Origin: Proteromonas lacertae
Lineage: Eukaryota > Sar > Bigyra > Opalinata > Proteromonadidae
Length of the DNA: 64,000 nucleotides
Direction of reading: 5' to 3'
Assembly (NCBI GenBank): GCA_002245135.1
Contig: NGBS01001181.1
Coordinates: forward strand, 51,508 to 115,507
Shown: piece by piece, positions 12,015 to 23,371 of the stretch
How positions within the stretch are numbered: position 1 is the stretch's first letter
Layout of the letters: every line of letters starts with the position of its first letter
Notes under the pieces: model-generated
Told to the model about the DNA's origin: nothing
The model's input: only the letters and a program-made list of their open reading frames with translations
Databases searched by the model: none
Translations under genes and position numbers: made by a program

Positions 12015-13780
12015 TTATGAGGGGATTACTATCGGATCAGGTTTTATTTCTTCCCCATCTTCGTTATACAACTTTCTTTCACTATCTGGATTATCATCAA
12101 AATTATCTTCATACTGTCCAATCCATTCATCATCCAAGCCACTAAACTCAACTCCACCAGGTTTTAAAGTAAATAAAGCAGACTCTTTCTTACTTTCATT
12201 AGATGACGTTTTAGAAAGTCTTTTATACTTTTTACTTGATTTTTTAGTATTATTTGTATCAGCAGAAGAACTATTATTCGGTATAAGAGATGGTTGTGAA
12301 GAAGTAGATTGTTTAGAACCTGTTGGGATGGAAGGATATGATGCTGAGTTTAAAGATAATATTTGTTGAATAATACTGTTATTATACAACACAGGATCTT
12401 GTTCTAACACATTAGAATCGATTGTATTAATAGACAATGGAGCTCCACTTGATTTAGGAGTATTTGACTTTTTATTTCTTGTATTTACATGTCTAGCTCT
12501 TACTAAATCTCTATTCAATGCCAATTTAGTTGCTTCTTCTAATTTCATTGTGTGTAAAGCGAATTTCTATTTAAATAATAATATAAATAATAATTCAATA
12601 TATATATATATATACTGATTTGATCTTATCTTCTCGAGCTTTCTGCTTGATTTTATTCACTACTTCCATTTTCCTTTTTCTTCCATTTGCTAGTGATATT
12701 AATTCATTCTGTTTATGTTTATGTGCTAATATATGAGTATCTATATAATGTTCTTTTTCAACAATTTGTATTTCTATTATTATTAATATATATATATACT
12801 TCTAAGAAAAGCATTCTTTTGTAAATGATGAATGTCACTACTAAATGCTATATTCTTTTCTCTCATTTCTTTTCTTCTTCTTTCATTCTCTTTCTCTATT
12901 CTCCTTCTTTCATATACTTCCAATAGTTTATCATCAATCTCTTTATTCTCAGAGTATAATTTTGAGTCAATTATATCTTTTTGTAGAGGAACATAAGTTA
13001 ATCGATCTACTGGTTTTAGACAATGTTTTATATCTGTTTTTCTATTTGACATGTAACTTCTTAATGATTTAGTTATTGCATCATCTTTCTTTTGATCTAT
13101 TCCACGATATATTGCTGTACTTGTCATTGTATTCATTCTACTTTCACTCTTTGAACCTGACAATAATGATGTTACTTTTACTTTTGTTGGTGGTTTTTCA
13201 ATGATTGGTAAAGATGGATTTGCAGCTAAGGAAAACTCCTGAGAAACAGTAGGAGGAGATGCTTCACTATTATCTAGTTCAGGAAATGGAACTAATGAAT
13301 TCTGTGGTTCTAATATATCAGGAGAAGGAATAAAGTCTAAATTAACTCGATCTTCAAATTGTAATATGATAGAACAAACATCTCCATAACAGAATTCACT
13401 TGCTGTCATTAAATTATGTGTCCTGAGATGTTCATATAATTCATCTTCATCGACAGTCATTCCCAATCCTTTCAAAAGTCTCAATAAATTCTTATAAGTC
13501 AATTTCTTTGTATTAGGCCTATTTAAAATAACAGATTTAAATCATACGACATGTATCTAATATATAAAACTCTACACTTTTCATTAATTTCTGGTGGTAT
13601 ATCTATTTTTGGCAAATCAAACATTTGTGGCATTTTCTTTTGTTCTTCTGGCTTAGAATATTTTGCTGGGTATAAAAAGTCTTGCCAACGCCTATGATTG
13701 TGACATCTCATCAATCCCGATGTTTGAAGATCAATTTCATCTGTAAAATAAAGTGAATAACTAAATAAATACTCTCCCAT
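12015..13780 (-). CDS. Unrecognised 553-residue protein with an EF-hand-like segment
   Basis: Four exons (13780-13548, 13518-12800, 12773-12616, 12566-12015) with introns of 29, 26 and 49 bp splice in frame. I do not recognise the family. The N-terminal 80 residues are aromatic-rich (HNHRRWQDFLYPAKYS). Next comes a helix-loop-helix segment around LLKGLGMTVDEDELYEHLRT that resembles a degenerate EF-hand pair, with no complete calcium loop. A low-complexity Pro/Ser linker, a charged helix (VYERRRIEKENERRRKEM) and a Ser/Asn/Lys-rich region follow, and the acidic tail ends in a short Pro/Ile stretch. The ATG at 13780 is the first in frame. A GTATTT lies just after it, but the matching acceptor would create a stop, so I read through. 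It faces the dehydrogenase gene across a 108-bp gap. Confidence 0.7.
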
Positions 13781-13888
13781 AGCTCACTAACCGATATATC
13801 GCGAGTTGTCATCAAAACAGAAAATTGTTTCAAAATTATATTCGTTTTATAACTACACTTTTTTAAAATTCAAAATAAAACAATATAG

Positions 13889-14981
13889 ATGGTATGTAAT
13901 ATACTATTTAATAGTTGCAATAGTCTAAGAAACCAATTGTGATCAATACAAACGAATTTCCAGAGTTTATTCAAAATACACTTGATGAAAAATATAAAGT
14001 ATGATGATATTTCATAAAATGTGAAATAGATAATATTAGTGAGAGATGTTTTAAATAATAAGGTGGATAATGATGAATATAAACAAGCAAAAGTATTGAT
14101 TGTTAATGAATATGGTAATTTACCAATGCCATTGAATGACGAATTCTTTTCGTTGTTTCCAAATATAAAAGTGTTAGTCACATACTCAATTGGCTATGAT
14201 TATTTAGATTTATCCTATTTACATAGTAAAGGAATAACAGTAGGAAGAGCGTTTGATACAGAAGATACAGTAGCAGATCATACAATAGCATTGTTATTGG
14301 CAGGAGCCAGATTATTATTAGAGGGAGATAAAGAAGTAAGAAATCCAGAGACTAAATATTTCAATATAATGGAGTATGTTTATAATACAATGGAAGTCCA
14401 TAATAAAACAGTTGGTTTGGTTGGATTTGGAGCTATTGGACAGAAAATTGCTAAGCGTTGTTATTGTGGATTTGATATGAATGTATTGTATTATTGTAGA
14501 CATAGAAGAAGCGAAGAAATAGAAAAATTATATAACTGCAGATATTGTGAAAAATTGGATGATTTATTAAAAGAAAGTGATTATGTAATATTGATATGTA
14601 TAACATATATAAATGCATTGTTGTATATTATAATTGTAAATAGTACCATCTAACAAAGAATCTTATCACATAATAGGTGAAAGAGAATTGAATATAATGA
14701 AGAAGAGTTCAATGTTAATAAATGTAGCTCGAGGAGCAGTTCTTGATCAAACTGCATTATATAATGCTTTAAAATCTAAAAGAATTCAATATGCAGCTTT
14801 GGATGTATTTGATCCAGAACCATTACCATCTGATCATCCACTAAAAACACTTGATAATATAGTATTCTCTCCTCACACAGGCGGTTCAGGGAAAGAAGCT
14901 TACATTCGTCAAGTTCAATCAATGATGTCAAACATTGATAGTTATTTAGAGTCAGGTGTAGTTGCAAAAGAAGCTAAATAG
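13889..14981 (+). CDS. D-isomer-specific 2-hydroxyacid dehydrogenase, copy 1
   Basis: An NAD(P)-dependent oxidoreductase of the glyoxylate/hydroxypyruvate reductase type, 327 residues in four exons: 13889-13891 (only ATG), 13924-13998, 14030-14597 and 14644-14981. Introns are 32, 31 and 46 bp. Family features: DTVADHTIALLLAGAR, dinucleotide motif GLVGFGAIGQ near residue 156, signature LINVARGAVLDQTAL with the catalytic Arg, DVFDPEPLP with the catalytic Glu, and SPHTGG with the catalytic His. All catalytic positions are present, so it is probably active. No targeting sequence or C-terminal peroxisomal signal is evident. A tandem paralogue follows 73 bp after the stop, and a 338-bp stretch of the two is nearly identical. 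The substrate cannot be decided from sequence. Confidence 0.9.
14471..14808 (+). repeat. Near-identical tract shared by the two dehydrogenase genes, copy 1
   Basis: This 338-bp stretch matches 15652-15989 with only two mismatches that I could see, and covers the end of exon 3, the whole 46-bp intron and the start of exon 4. Sequence on both sides diverges sharply. The pattern suggests gene conversion. Confidence 0.85.
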
Positions 14982-15054
14982 TTTTTTTGTTTTTAACATC
15001 CAAGCTTAGGTTTGTGTCTTTTCATTCTTTTTCATTTTTTTTCTTTCTTTGTCA

Positions 15055-16162
15055 ATGGTATTTTAGTATTTTTTAAATTAAATAGTCAAATAAACCATAT
15101 ATACTTGCTACTCATGAACCTTTTGAAATTATGAGAAGTGTATTTGAAGAAAAATACAATGTATCTTTAATACAAACATATTTTAGATGATATATGTATC
15201 AGATGTGTCTAATGGCAAAGTTGATAAACAGATAATTGAAATAATAAAAGTTTTACTCATTATGTCTATTAAAAACTGTCCAAAACTTGATGATGTTTTT
15301 TTTAAATCATTTCCAAGTATAAAATGTGTTGTGGCTATTATGATTGGATATGATTGTATTGATGTTGAGTATAAAATATCAAATTGTTATTGTTATAGTG
15401 ATCTTCATAAAAGGGGTATAGTTGTAGGAAGAGGTTTTGGAACATACAACACTGTAGCTGATCATACAATGGCAATGCTTCTTGCATCAGCTAGAATGAT
15501 AATTCAAGGTGATAAAGAATGTCATACAACTACTCAACCAAAATATGATTGGATGAGATATGTAAATAACGCAATGCAAGTATCAGGTTCAACAGTTGGA
15601 TTGGTTGGATTTGGTGAAATAGGACAAGCTATTGCCAAGAGATGTAATGGCTTTGATATGAATGTATTGTATTATTGTAGACATAGAAGAAGTGAAGAAA
15701 TAGAAAAATTATATAACTGCAAATATTGTGAAAAATTGGATGATTTATTAAAAGAAAGTGATTATGTAATATTGATATGTATAACATATATAAATGCATT
15801 GTTGTATATTATAATTGTAAATAGTACCATCTAACAAAGAATCTTATCACATAATAGGTGAAAGAGAATTGAATATAATGAAGAAGAGTTCAATGTTAAT
15901 AAATGTAGCTCGAGGAGCAGTTCTTGATCAAACTGCATTATATAATGCTTTAAAATCTAAAAGAATTCAATATGCAGCTTTGGATGTATATGAAAAGGAA
16001 CCTTTGCCTTTAGATGATCCACTTTTAGCATTAGATAATGTTTTAACCTCACCACATAATGGTGGTTCCAGCAAAGACGCGTTTTTAGTATTAGCAAATA
16101 ATGCTGTAAGAAATATTGACTCATATTTAGAAAGTGGAATTGTTGTTAAAGAGGCTGAATAG
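15055..16162 (+). CDS. D-isomer-specific 2-hydroxyacid dehydrogenase, copy 2
   Basis: Tandem paralogue of the preceding gene, 335 residues, with identical gene architecture: exon 15055-15057 holds only the ATG, then 15086-15160, 15187-15778 and 15825-16162. Introns are 28, 26 and 46 bp. It has ADHTMAMLLASAR, GLVGFGEIGQ, LINVARGAVLDQ (Arg), DVYEKEPLP (Glu) and SPHNGGSS (His), so the catalytic set is complete. It has a small insertion, DCIDVEYKISNCYCYSD, just before the HKRGIVVGRGF strand compared with copy 1. The two proteins differ clearly outside the middle, so the duplication is not recent, but positions 15652-15989 match copy 1 almost perfectly, including the intron. Different substrate preference is plausible but not shown. 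Confidence 0.9.
15652..15989 (+). repeat. Near-identical tract shared by the two dehydrogenase genes, copy 2
   Basis: Counterpart of 14471-14808 at a constant offset of 1,181 bp. Left of it copy 1 reads Cys-Tyr-Cys-Gly-Phe and copy 2 Cys-Asn-Gly-Phe; right of it the genes part within DVF/DVY. Confidence 0.85.
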
Positions 16163-16286
16163 GATTGATTAATTATAACATGTGCTTGATTATAATAATT
16201 GTTAGGGTATATATAAAGAACAAATAAAAATTTACACAACAGCTCAAGCCAAGTTTTTCAAATTCTTACTTTTGTGTGTTTATAAG

Positions 16287-18224
16287 ATGAATGATATATT
16301 TGCATGTGGTATTGACTTAGGTACAATCAATTGCAGAATTGCATCTTTTAAAAATGGAGAGCCAGTTGTTCAGCAGTATAGTAGAGAATGTAAAGCATTT
16401 CAATCTTTAGTGTGTTTTAAATCTAATGAAGAAGTATTTGTAGGAGCTAGAGCGAGGAATATTATGTTTAAACATTTATATACATCGATCTACGATATAA
16501 AGCGATTGATAGGTAAAAGGATAGATGATCCAGGAGTTCAAGAAGATAAAAATCATCTTCCATTTAAAATTAGTGGAAATGAAGATGAAAATGTTATTAT
16601 TCATATTACCATAAATGGTAAAACAATTAAATACTCACCTGAGAAATTATCTTCATTAGTATTGAAATATGTGAGTGAAAAAGTTGGTAGTTACAGTCAA
16701 CTAAACGAAGAACAGATAATACATGCTGTGATAGCTGTTCCTGCTTGTTTTACAGATAGTCAAAGAAGAGCAACAATAGAAGCAGCAAGATTAGCTGGTA
16801 TAAATGTATTAAGATTAATAAATGAACCAACTGCAGCTGCTATTACATATGCATATAAAAGTGTAAGAGATAAAAACGGAAAGAATAATATAAGAAAGAA
16901 TATAATGGTCTATGATTTTGGAGGTGGTACTTTTGATGTATCCATTATCTCAATAGTTAATAATGTTATAACAGTAAAAGCAACAGGAGGAGATAGTCAT
17001 TTAGGAGGTGAAGATATTACTAATAATTTAGTAAAATACTTACTTAACGTGATACAAGATGAAAGTGGAGTTGATCTTTCAAATAATAATAAAATAAAAT
17101 ATAGACTAAAAACAGCATGTGAAGAAGGAAAAGAGATATTGAGTGAAATGACTGAAACAGATATAGTATGTGGTTTAGTAAAAGGTGAAGAATTATTTTA
17201 TACAGTTAAGCGATCTGAATTAGTAGAAATTAATGTAGATATATTCAATAAAACTATGAGAATTGTAAAAGACACAATAAAGAATGCATATTTGTCAAAA
17301 GAGTTAATTGATGAAATTGTGTTAGTGGGAGGAAGTTCCAGAATACCTGAAGTAGAAAGACTATTAGAAAGTGAATTTCCTGGAATAGTAATTAATAAAG
17401 GAATAAATTCAGATGAAGCAGTTTCAATTGGCGCATCAATATTAGCAGATGATATTTGTAGAAGAGTTAAAGAGAAGTGTTTTGACAATGGTTCGCTTTC
17501 ATTAGTTGATGAAAATAATAATTTGATAAGTGTTATTAATGATATTCCTCCTCCTCCTCCTTCAACAGATAGTCCATATTTTTTACCTAGTTCACAGACT
17601 AAAAGTCCAGATAAATCATCTCCTCTTTCTAACACTGCTATTAATGGAGAAATACATAAACCAGATAAAAATCCTAAAAATCCACCGTCATCTCCAACAA
17701 ATCCAACAAATCCATCTCCAGACAATCCATATCCAGACAATCCACAACCAATAGTAATGAATAGCAGTTTAATAACATCTAAATCAATTGAATCTATATC
17801 AGTTATTCATCCTAATATAAGGTACAGTATGTATGAGAAGGATGAAAAATCATATAATTTTGTAGTAAATGATGTTCTAACACATAATATAGGTATTATA
17901 ACACTGAATGAAGAAGGTAATGATATTAATGATATTGTAATTCCAAAACATACTATAATACCTTATGAATTAATATCAGGTAGTTATTCAACTGTAGAAG
18001 ATGATCAAACTGAAATTAGTTTTAGTTATTGTGAATGTGATAGTGATGATGTAAATGACTGTATAAGAATAAAAACAATATACATTAAAGATATTCCAAA
18101 GATGAAACGAGGAGAGATGAAATTTATTCATCGAATTAATATAGATAGGAATGGATTAATAACTATAACTATAACTATAAAAAGTAGAAATGATGTTAAT
18201 CAAAATTTAGTTACAACTATGTAA
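16287..18224 (+). CDS. Divergent Hsp70-like chaperone with proline-rich hinge and no lid
   Basis: A 645-residue single-exon Hsp70 relative. The ATPase domain has phosphate-1 ACGIDLGTINCRIA, connect motif NEPTAAAITYAY, phosphate-2 VYDFGGGTFDVSI and adenosine motif IVLVGGSSRIPEV, so nucleotide binding should be intact. After about residue 418 a low-complexity segment of about 70 residues begins with a run of prolines and continues with repeated Asn-Pro and Asp-Asn-Pro units. A short beta-rich domain (about 520-640) follows that could be a degenerate substrate-binding domain. There is no helical lid and no EEVD or ER-retention tail, and normal Hsp70 is longer by the lid. I chose the ATG at 16287. 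It is far closer to canonical Hsp70 than the Hsp70-like genes at 41-59 kb. Confidence 0.88.
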   Translation: MNDIFACGIDLGTINCRIASFKNGEPVVQQYSRECKAFQSLVCFKSNEEVFVGARARNIMFKHLYTSIYDIKRLIGKRIDDPGVQEDKNHLPFKISGNEDENVIIHITINGKTIKYSPEKLSSLVLKYVSEKVGSYSQLNEEQIIHAVIAVPACFTDSQRRATIEAARLAGINVLRLINEPTAAAITYAYKSVRDKNGKNNIRKNIMVYDFGGGTFDVSIISIVNNVITVKATGGDSHLGGEDITNNLVKYLLNVIQDESGVDLSNNNKIKYRLKTACEEGKEILSEMTETDIVCGLVKGEELFYTVKRSELVEINVDIFNKTMRIVKDTIKNAYLSKELIDEIVLVGGSSRIPEVERLLESEFPGIVINKGINSDEAVSIGASILADDICRRVKEKCFDNGSLSLVDENNNLISVINDIPPPPPSTDSPYFLPSSQTKSPDKSSPLSNTAINGEIHKPDKNPKNPPSSPTNPTNPSPDNPYPDNPQPIVMNSSLITSKSIESISVIHPNIRYSMYEKDEKSYNFVVNDVLTHNIGIITLNEEGNDINDIVIPKHTIIPYELISGSYSTVEDDQTEISFSYCECDSDDVNDCIRIKTIYIKDIPKMKRGEMKFIHRINIDRNGLITITITIKSRNDVNQNLVTTM

Positions 18225-19252
18225 ATTATTATTTATCTCTTTTAATTATAGTATTTAGTTTAGTTTAGTTATGTTAATTTTTCCAAATAACAACAATTAA
18301 AAGGTCATTCATTAGCCACATCAGAGGAAATAGCAAAATTAGTTCAAGATACTCTAAATATTCTTGATGAAGAGATAAATGATATATTAACACTAATTAC
18401 CACAAATAATATATCATCCTTCTACATATAAGTATTTTGAAAATTATCTTAAGTAAAAAGTAAAAAAAAGTAAAAATTTCATTATTATATATCAATTAGA
18501 TTTCACTTCTACTAAATTTTATCAACCCAGTTTTTATCCAACATGTACATCATATCATTAGTTATTTTTCGTGTTGGATAAAGAAGTTAAGAAACCGAAA
18601 TAAGTCGTGACTGATAATTTTGTAGAAGTTGTTAATAGTTTAACACTTTGTGCTGATAAATATTTAGAATTTAGTGATAAGGTGAATATTTTTTAGTTTC
18701 CTCTAAGAATAATTTATATGCGACAAAACACCATACATTTTCATCATCAATAACAATGATTCTTCAAAATTTGTTTTGAATTTATAAAAAAGGTTATAAA
18801 AGAATGGGTATTACAAAATAGTTGATGAAAAGAAATTATTTAATGTTGCTGACGTAATTAATAATACAATATGTATTCCATTTGAGGAATTACACAAAAT
18901 ATGAATAATCATCTTCTACACTTTCATGGATCTTCCATAATAATACATCTTATTCTGAGTTATAAAAAACACGACCTTTCCATGTTTATTCTATATTTTC
19001 ACACATACAATTATCTAAACTACTTAAGTATACTTCTGTTATTCTATGAATATTTCTAGATGTGAATTTAGTGAAAGGTGTCTGTGTCTTGTAATACACT
19101 ATAAAAATGAAATTTAAATTTAAATTACATAATTCATTGGTTATTTGTTGGATCGATTTGATTGGTTTTTTATTCAAATTTATTATTCTTCATAACTCAG
19201 TTATTAGTCAAAATTCGGTATTTATTATTATTGATTCTTGTTAATTAGTTAA
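18225..19252. other. Gene-poor interval with decayed fragments
   Basis: About 1 kb without an intact gene. A short open stretch at 18300-18431 could encode about 43 residues (LATSEEIAKLVQDTLNILDE and so on) and may be an orphan helical exon of the upstream gene or a relic; I could not splice it in frame. A fragment similar to the downstream NTPase gene lies at about 18603-18740. Nothing convincing is seen in the rest. Confidence 0.45.
18603..18740 (+). pseudogene. Relic of the downstream P-loop NTPase gene
   Basis: This piece resembles 20676-20800 inside the intact NTPase gene: both read GATAATTTTGTAGAAGTTGT and then continue alike through the segment corresponding to EVNIFQFPQRKIYMRK. The relic carries stop codons (for example TAG where the gene has CAG in the PheGln position) and lacks the following Walker A region. 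It looks like a decayed partial duplicate. Confidence 0.7.
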
Positions 19253-22200
19253 ATGAGCTCTGTTTTAAGCTGTTTACAGAATAATGGGATTTTTGGAGAT
19301 ATTCCGAGGTTCTTAGAAAAAATTAAAGATGAGTATTGTACAATGGAAGTGGAAGTGAATGGTAAAGTTGATAAGCTTGGCATTGGTTATAGTTTGTCTA
19401 AAAAGGATGTAAATGGTAAGATTGTATTATTAACCAAAACAGCATTACCGATAAATGAGCCTAACATAGAAGTTGTAGTTCAAGAAGAAATTCCAAAGAA
19501 CATACATGTGGTATTCAATTTAAACAATATTACAAAGACAATGTTTATTTTACATGGAGTTACTTTGACAAAATTCGAATTAAATGACATTTCTGATAAA
19601 CCTATATACCTAACAATAGTTTGTTTTAACGAAAAAGATGACATTGAAGCTGTAAGAGTGACTAAGATTATGACAGAGTTTGAGAGTTGTTCACAGAAGA
19701 GAAGAGCAACTACCGATGGTGGTGTAAATAAAAGAACAAAAACAAAAGACACAAGGATAGAAACAATGGAAATAGAAGAAAATGATAAGGTTGAAAAAGA
19801 AGCATCAACACCGATGAAAGAAGAGACAAAAGCAATAAGGATAGAGAGGTTTAGAGCAGAATTTTCAATTGACAAAAAGAACATTCAATATGTTAGGATG
19901 AGTATAAAGGAAATGAATGATGAGCTATATAATACTAAATCTAATGGTGATAATATTAAGTATGTGGTATGTAATAAACTATTTAAAGATGAAGATAATG
20001 ATGGTGATTATAATTATATATTAAATGAAAGAATGGAGAGTGGTGTATATCATTTCTTTTATAAGATAATTAATGTTGATGTTGGAGTATGTTTTGGTTG
20101 TTGTAGAAGTAATGATGCAATTGCAGTTGATGATCTAATAGCATTTCTAAAACCTGACTCATCATTGTTACTTGGTAATGATGAAATGATTTGTAAAAAT
20201 GAAGAATTTGGAACTGTTTTAGCAGTAAAAGGAGTAATATATGAAGTAATATATGATATGGATGAGAAAGTAATAAAGATAAAACAAGGAGATGGTGAAG
20301 AAATATTACTTTTCCAACATATACCAAAACCAATTTATCCATTTATAAACATTGGTAATGAAAAAGGTATTGTGGAATTAATCGAATATTACAAAGAAAG
20401 TGAAAAGAATCAGTTACATAACACTTTAGCTTATAAAATAACAAGATTAAATAAAAATTATAAAGAAAGTATACAAACAATTCGTGATTTATATACTTAT
20501 GAAAAGGATTATATAATTAAAGTTTTAACAAATAAAGAATATGACATTAATGAAATAAAAACAGATATAAAAACTAAATTTAAATTAGATAAAGAACGAA
20601 CTGATTATATTGATAAAAATGATGATGAGAATAAAATAATAACATTATTAAAGAATTTAGATATGAATAAGAAATTAACTGAGGATAATTTTGTAGAAGT
20701 TGTTAATAGTTTGAGTTTATGTGATGATGATAAATGTTTAAAATTTAGTGATGAAGTGAATATATTTCAGTTTCCTCAAAGAAAAATATATATGCGAAAG
20801 TGTTATGAAGAGATGTTTAAAGATATTTGTAAAAGTATGTGGTTACATGACTATGTAGTGATAACTGGTCAACCTGGTATAGGTAAAACATCATTTATCT
20901 ATGTTCTATTGTATTTCATAAAGAATTTAGCAATAGATTTTGATGAAGAAGAAGAAAATTATTTATATAAAAAAGAATTGTTGAATGAGATTAGTATTGT
21001 GGAAAAGCTTAAAGATGAATTTAAAGCTAAAAAGGAAAAGAATGAAGACATAAATGAAGATATAAAGAAGATGGAGAAATCTTTAGAAATGATGAAAAAA
21101 GAAATTAGCAAAATAGAAATTGACAAATGTGAAAATTGTGATTATAAAGTATCAAGTTTAAAAGGATTTAATTATTACTTTTTAAATGAATGGAGAAGAA
21201 AAGATAAACAATTAAAAGATATCTACATAGTGAAGGGTAAAAGAAATGGAAATCCAGAGGAGAAGAAAGTATATTTGTTCAAAAATCATAAAATTACCAA
21301 AGTTAAAATTCTACCAAGTCATATAAAAGACTCTATTATAATAGTTGATACTTTTAAATGTGAATTTGGAGATGGAAATAAAATAATCTCAATAAGTTCT
21401 CCAACTAATGATAATTATAGCAAATATACAAAAGATGAAATTGAATATAAAGAATTATACTGTGATACATTAGATGATAGAGAAATTAAAGAATGGTTTA
21501 AGTATTGTATTGGTTTTAATGTTGATGTTAATGGTGATGAATTTAAAGAGATATGTGAAAAATATGGTAATATTCCAAGACTGATTTACTATCACTATTT
21601 ATATGCAGAGAATTATGAGAATAGAAATTATTGGGAATATTACACAGAATTAATCAAAGGTGTAGTTGGTTCTATAAGATATAATGATTTTTTGAAGTAT
21701 TATATGAATAAAGAAAATTTGCCAGAAAAAGAATTGTCCAATATAATATTAAAATATGATTTAGAAGAAAAGTATGATGAATATTTAGATCATAAAATAT
21801 TAACTCCAAAAGAACAATTAAAATTTGTTTCAGATTCTGTAGAAAAATATATAATTTATAAATACTATCCAATTAAAGATAAAACAGAATATGATGAAAT
21901 CACAAAATACTATGATAAACTTAAGGATGATGATAAAAACATGAAACGAATAGTTATGAAACAGATAATAGCATATGAATTAAGTATTGAAAAGATTAAA
22001 TTAGAGTTGAAATATAAAGATCGTGATGGTAAAGTTATTACAATTAATAGTAATCCTGATTTCAAATTAAAATTTGAAAAACAAGTCTCTATTCAGTATC
22101 CAGTTGGTGGATCACATTATGTTTATTATATATTGGATGAAAGTAACTATTTTGATTTGATTATAAATGGAATATTTATAAAAATCTTATTAGATGATGA

Positions 22201-23325
22201 AGATTTTGTTGAAGAAAAAGAAATAGGAAAAATTGAAGAATCTATTAAAGTATGTATATATGTATTATATTTATAATAAAATAGGATTACAGTGAAAAGA
22301 AAGAGGGATGTTTTTATTATGCTACATTAAATAATAGAATATTAAATCCATGTTTTGTTAATTTGTCTAAAGAAGAAACATTATCAACAAAAACTAGAGA
22401 AACACTATTAACAACATCAAAAGCAAAAGGAGAAGAAACTGGTAGAGATGTGTATGTAAAAGGAAATAAATTCTTATTAATGAGAAAATGTTTCTATGAT
22501 ATGTTGAATATAATCTGTAAAGATGAAAAATTTGAATATAATAATCAAAGAAACTATTTAATATTTGGTCATTCTAATATCGGAAAATCAGTCTTAGCAC
22601 ATATAATAAGAGATTATATTCATGAAAAGAATGATAAAATTCGAATAGTTTATAAGAATGATCAAGAATATTATAGAGATTTATATAAAAATGAAGATGC
22701 TAAAGACTATATAGTGATTTATGATGGAGGAGTTGTTGGTGAAGATGAATATGCTGATGCAAAGGCAATAATAGTAATATCCAAACCATCAGATAATGAT
22801 TGTAAAACCTTTCAAAACAAAAGATGTCCTTTGGTGATGTATATACCACCATTTACAAAAGAAGAAATTGATAAAGTAAAAATATTGAAAAATCCAGCTC
22901 TAACTACAACAAAAGGAAATGGTTTTCATGAAATGAAAGATTTAGAAGACAAATTCAAAATTTTAGAGAAAATACCTGATTTAGATGAAGAAAGATTAAT
23001 GAATTTAAAAAAAATATATGAAGCTTATATAAAAAAATATGATGAGAATTTTGAATATTATGGAGGTGTGATAGGAAATTATCAATTTAATGAGAAAAGT
23101 ATAGATTGTACAACAGAAAAAATTGATGAGGAAATGATTGATGATATTTTAAAAGGTATTAGTAAATCTTCTTTATCAAAAACAGATTATGAAAATATAC
23201 TTATATATGAAACATATGAAGATGATGTTACTAAATCTGGTAATCTTAGATTCATAACTGATACAATCAAAAATTTGGTAATTCGTGAAAAATTAAGAAT
23301 TGAGTTAAACAGAATAATGTATTAA
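19253..23325 (+). CDS. Large protein with two P-loop modules, Crinkler/RHS-type NTPase-like
   Basis: Exon 1 (19253-22249) and exon 2 (22285-23325) join in frame over a 35-bp GTATGT...TAG intron, giving 1,345 residues. In order: a beta-rich N-terminal region (1-140); a Lys/Thr-rich basic linker with nuclear-signal-like KRR and KRTKTK; a SPRY-like segment (about 225-395, ending YPFINIGNEKGIVELI); a helical stretch; and P-loop module 1 with FPQRKIYMRKCYEEMFKDI followed by Walker A YVVITGQPGIGKTSF near residue 540. After a coiled-coil insertion comes IIIVDTFKCEF and then KIISISSPTNDNYSKY, the IxISSP type of element seen in Crinkler and trypanosome RHS NTPases. Module 2 lies in exon 2: FLLMRKCFYDMLNII, Walker A NYLIFGHSNIGKSVL near residue 1093, and IIVISKPSDNDCKTF. 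No nuclease motif is evident. The family link rests on motif order, so I treat it as probable rather than certain. Confidence 0.65.
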
Positions 23326-23371
23326 AATCGCACAAATATATAGAAATAATGAAGCAAATATAAAAAGTGGT

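Noticed and set aside
13745-13772. A possible 28-bp intron (GTATTT...ACAG) in the first exon of the unknown gene at 12015-13780.
   Set aside because: Splicing it out creates an immediate TGA in the downstream frame, while reading through keeps the frame open.
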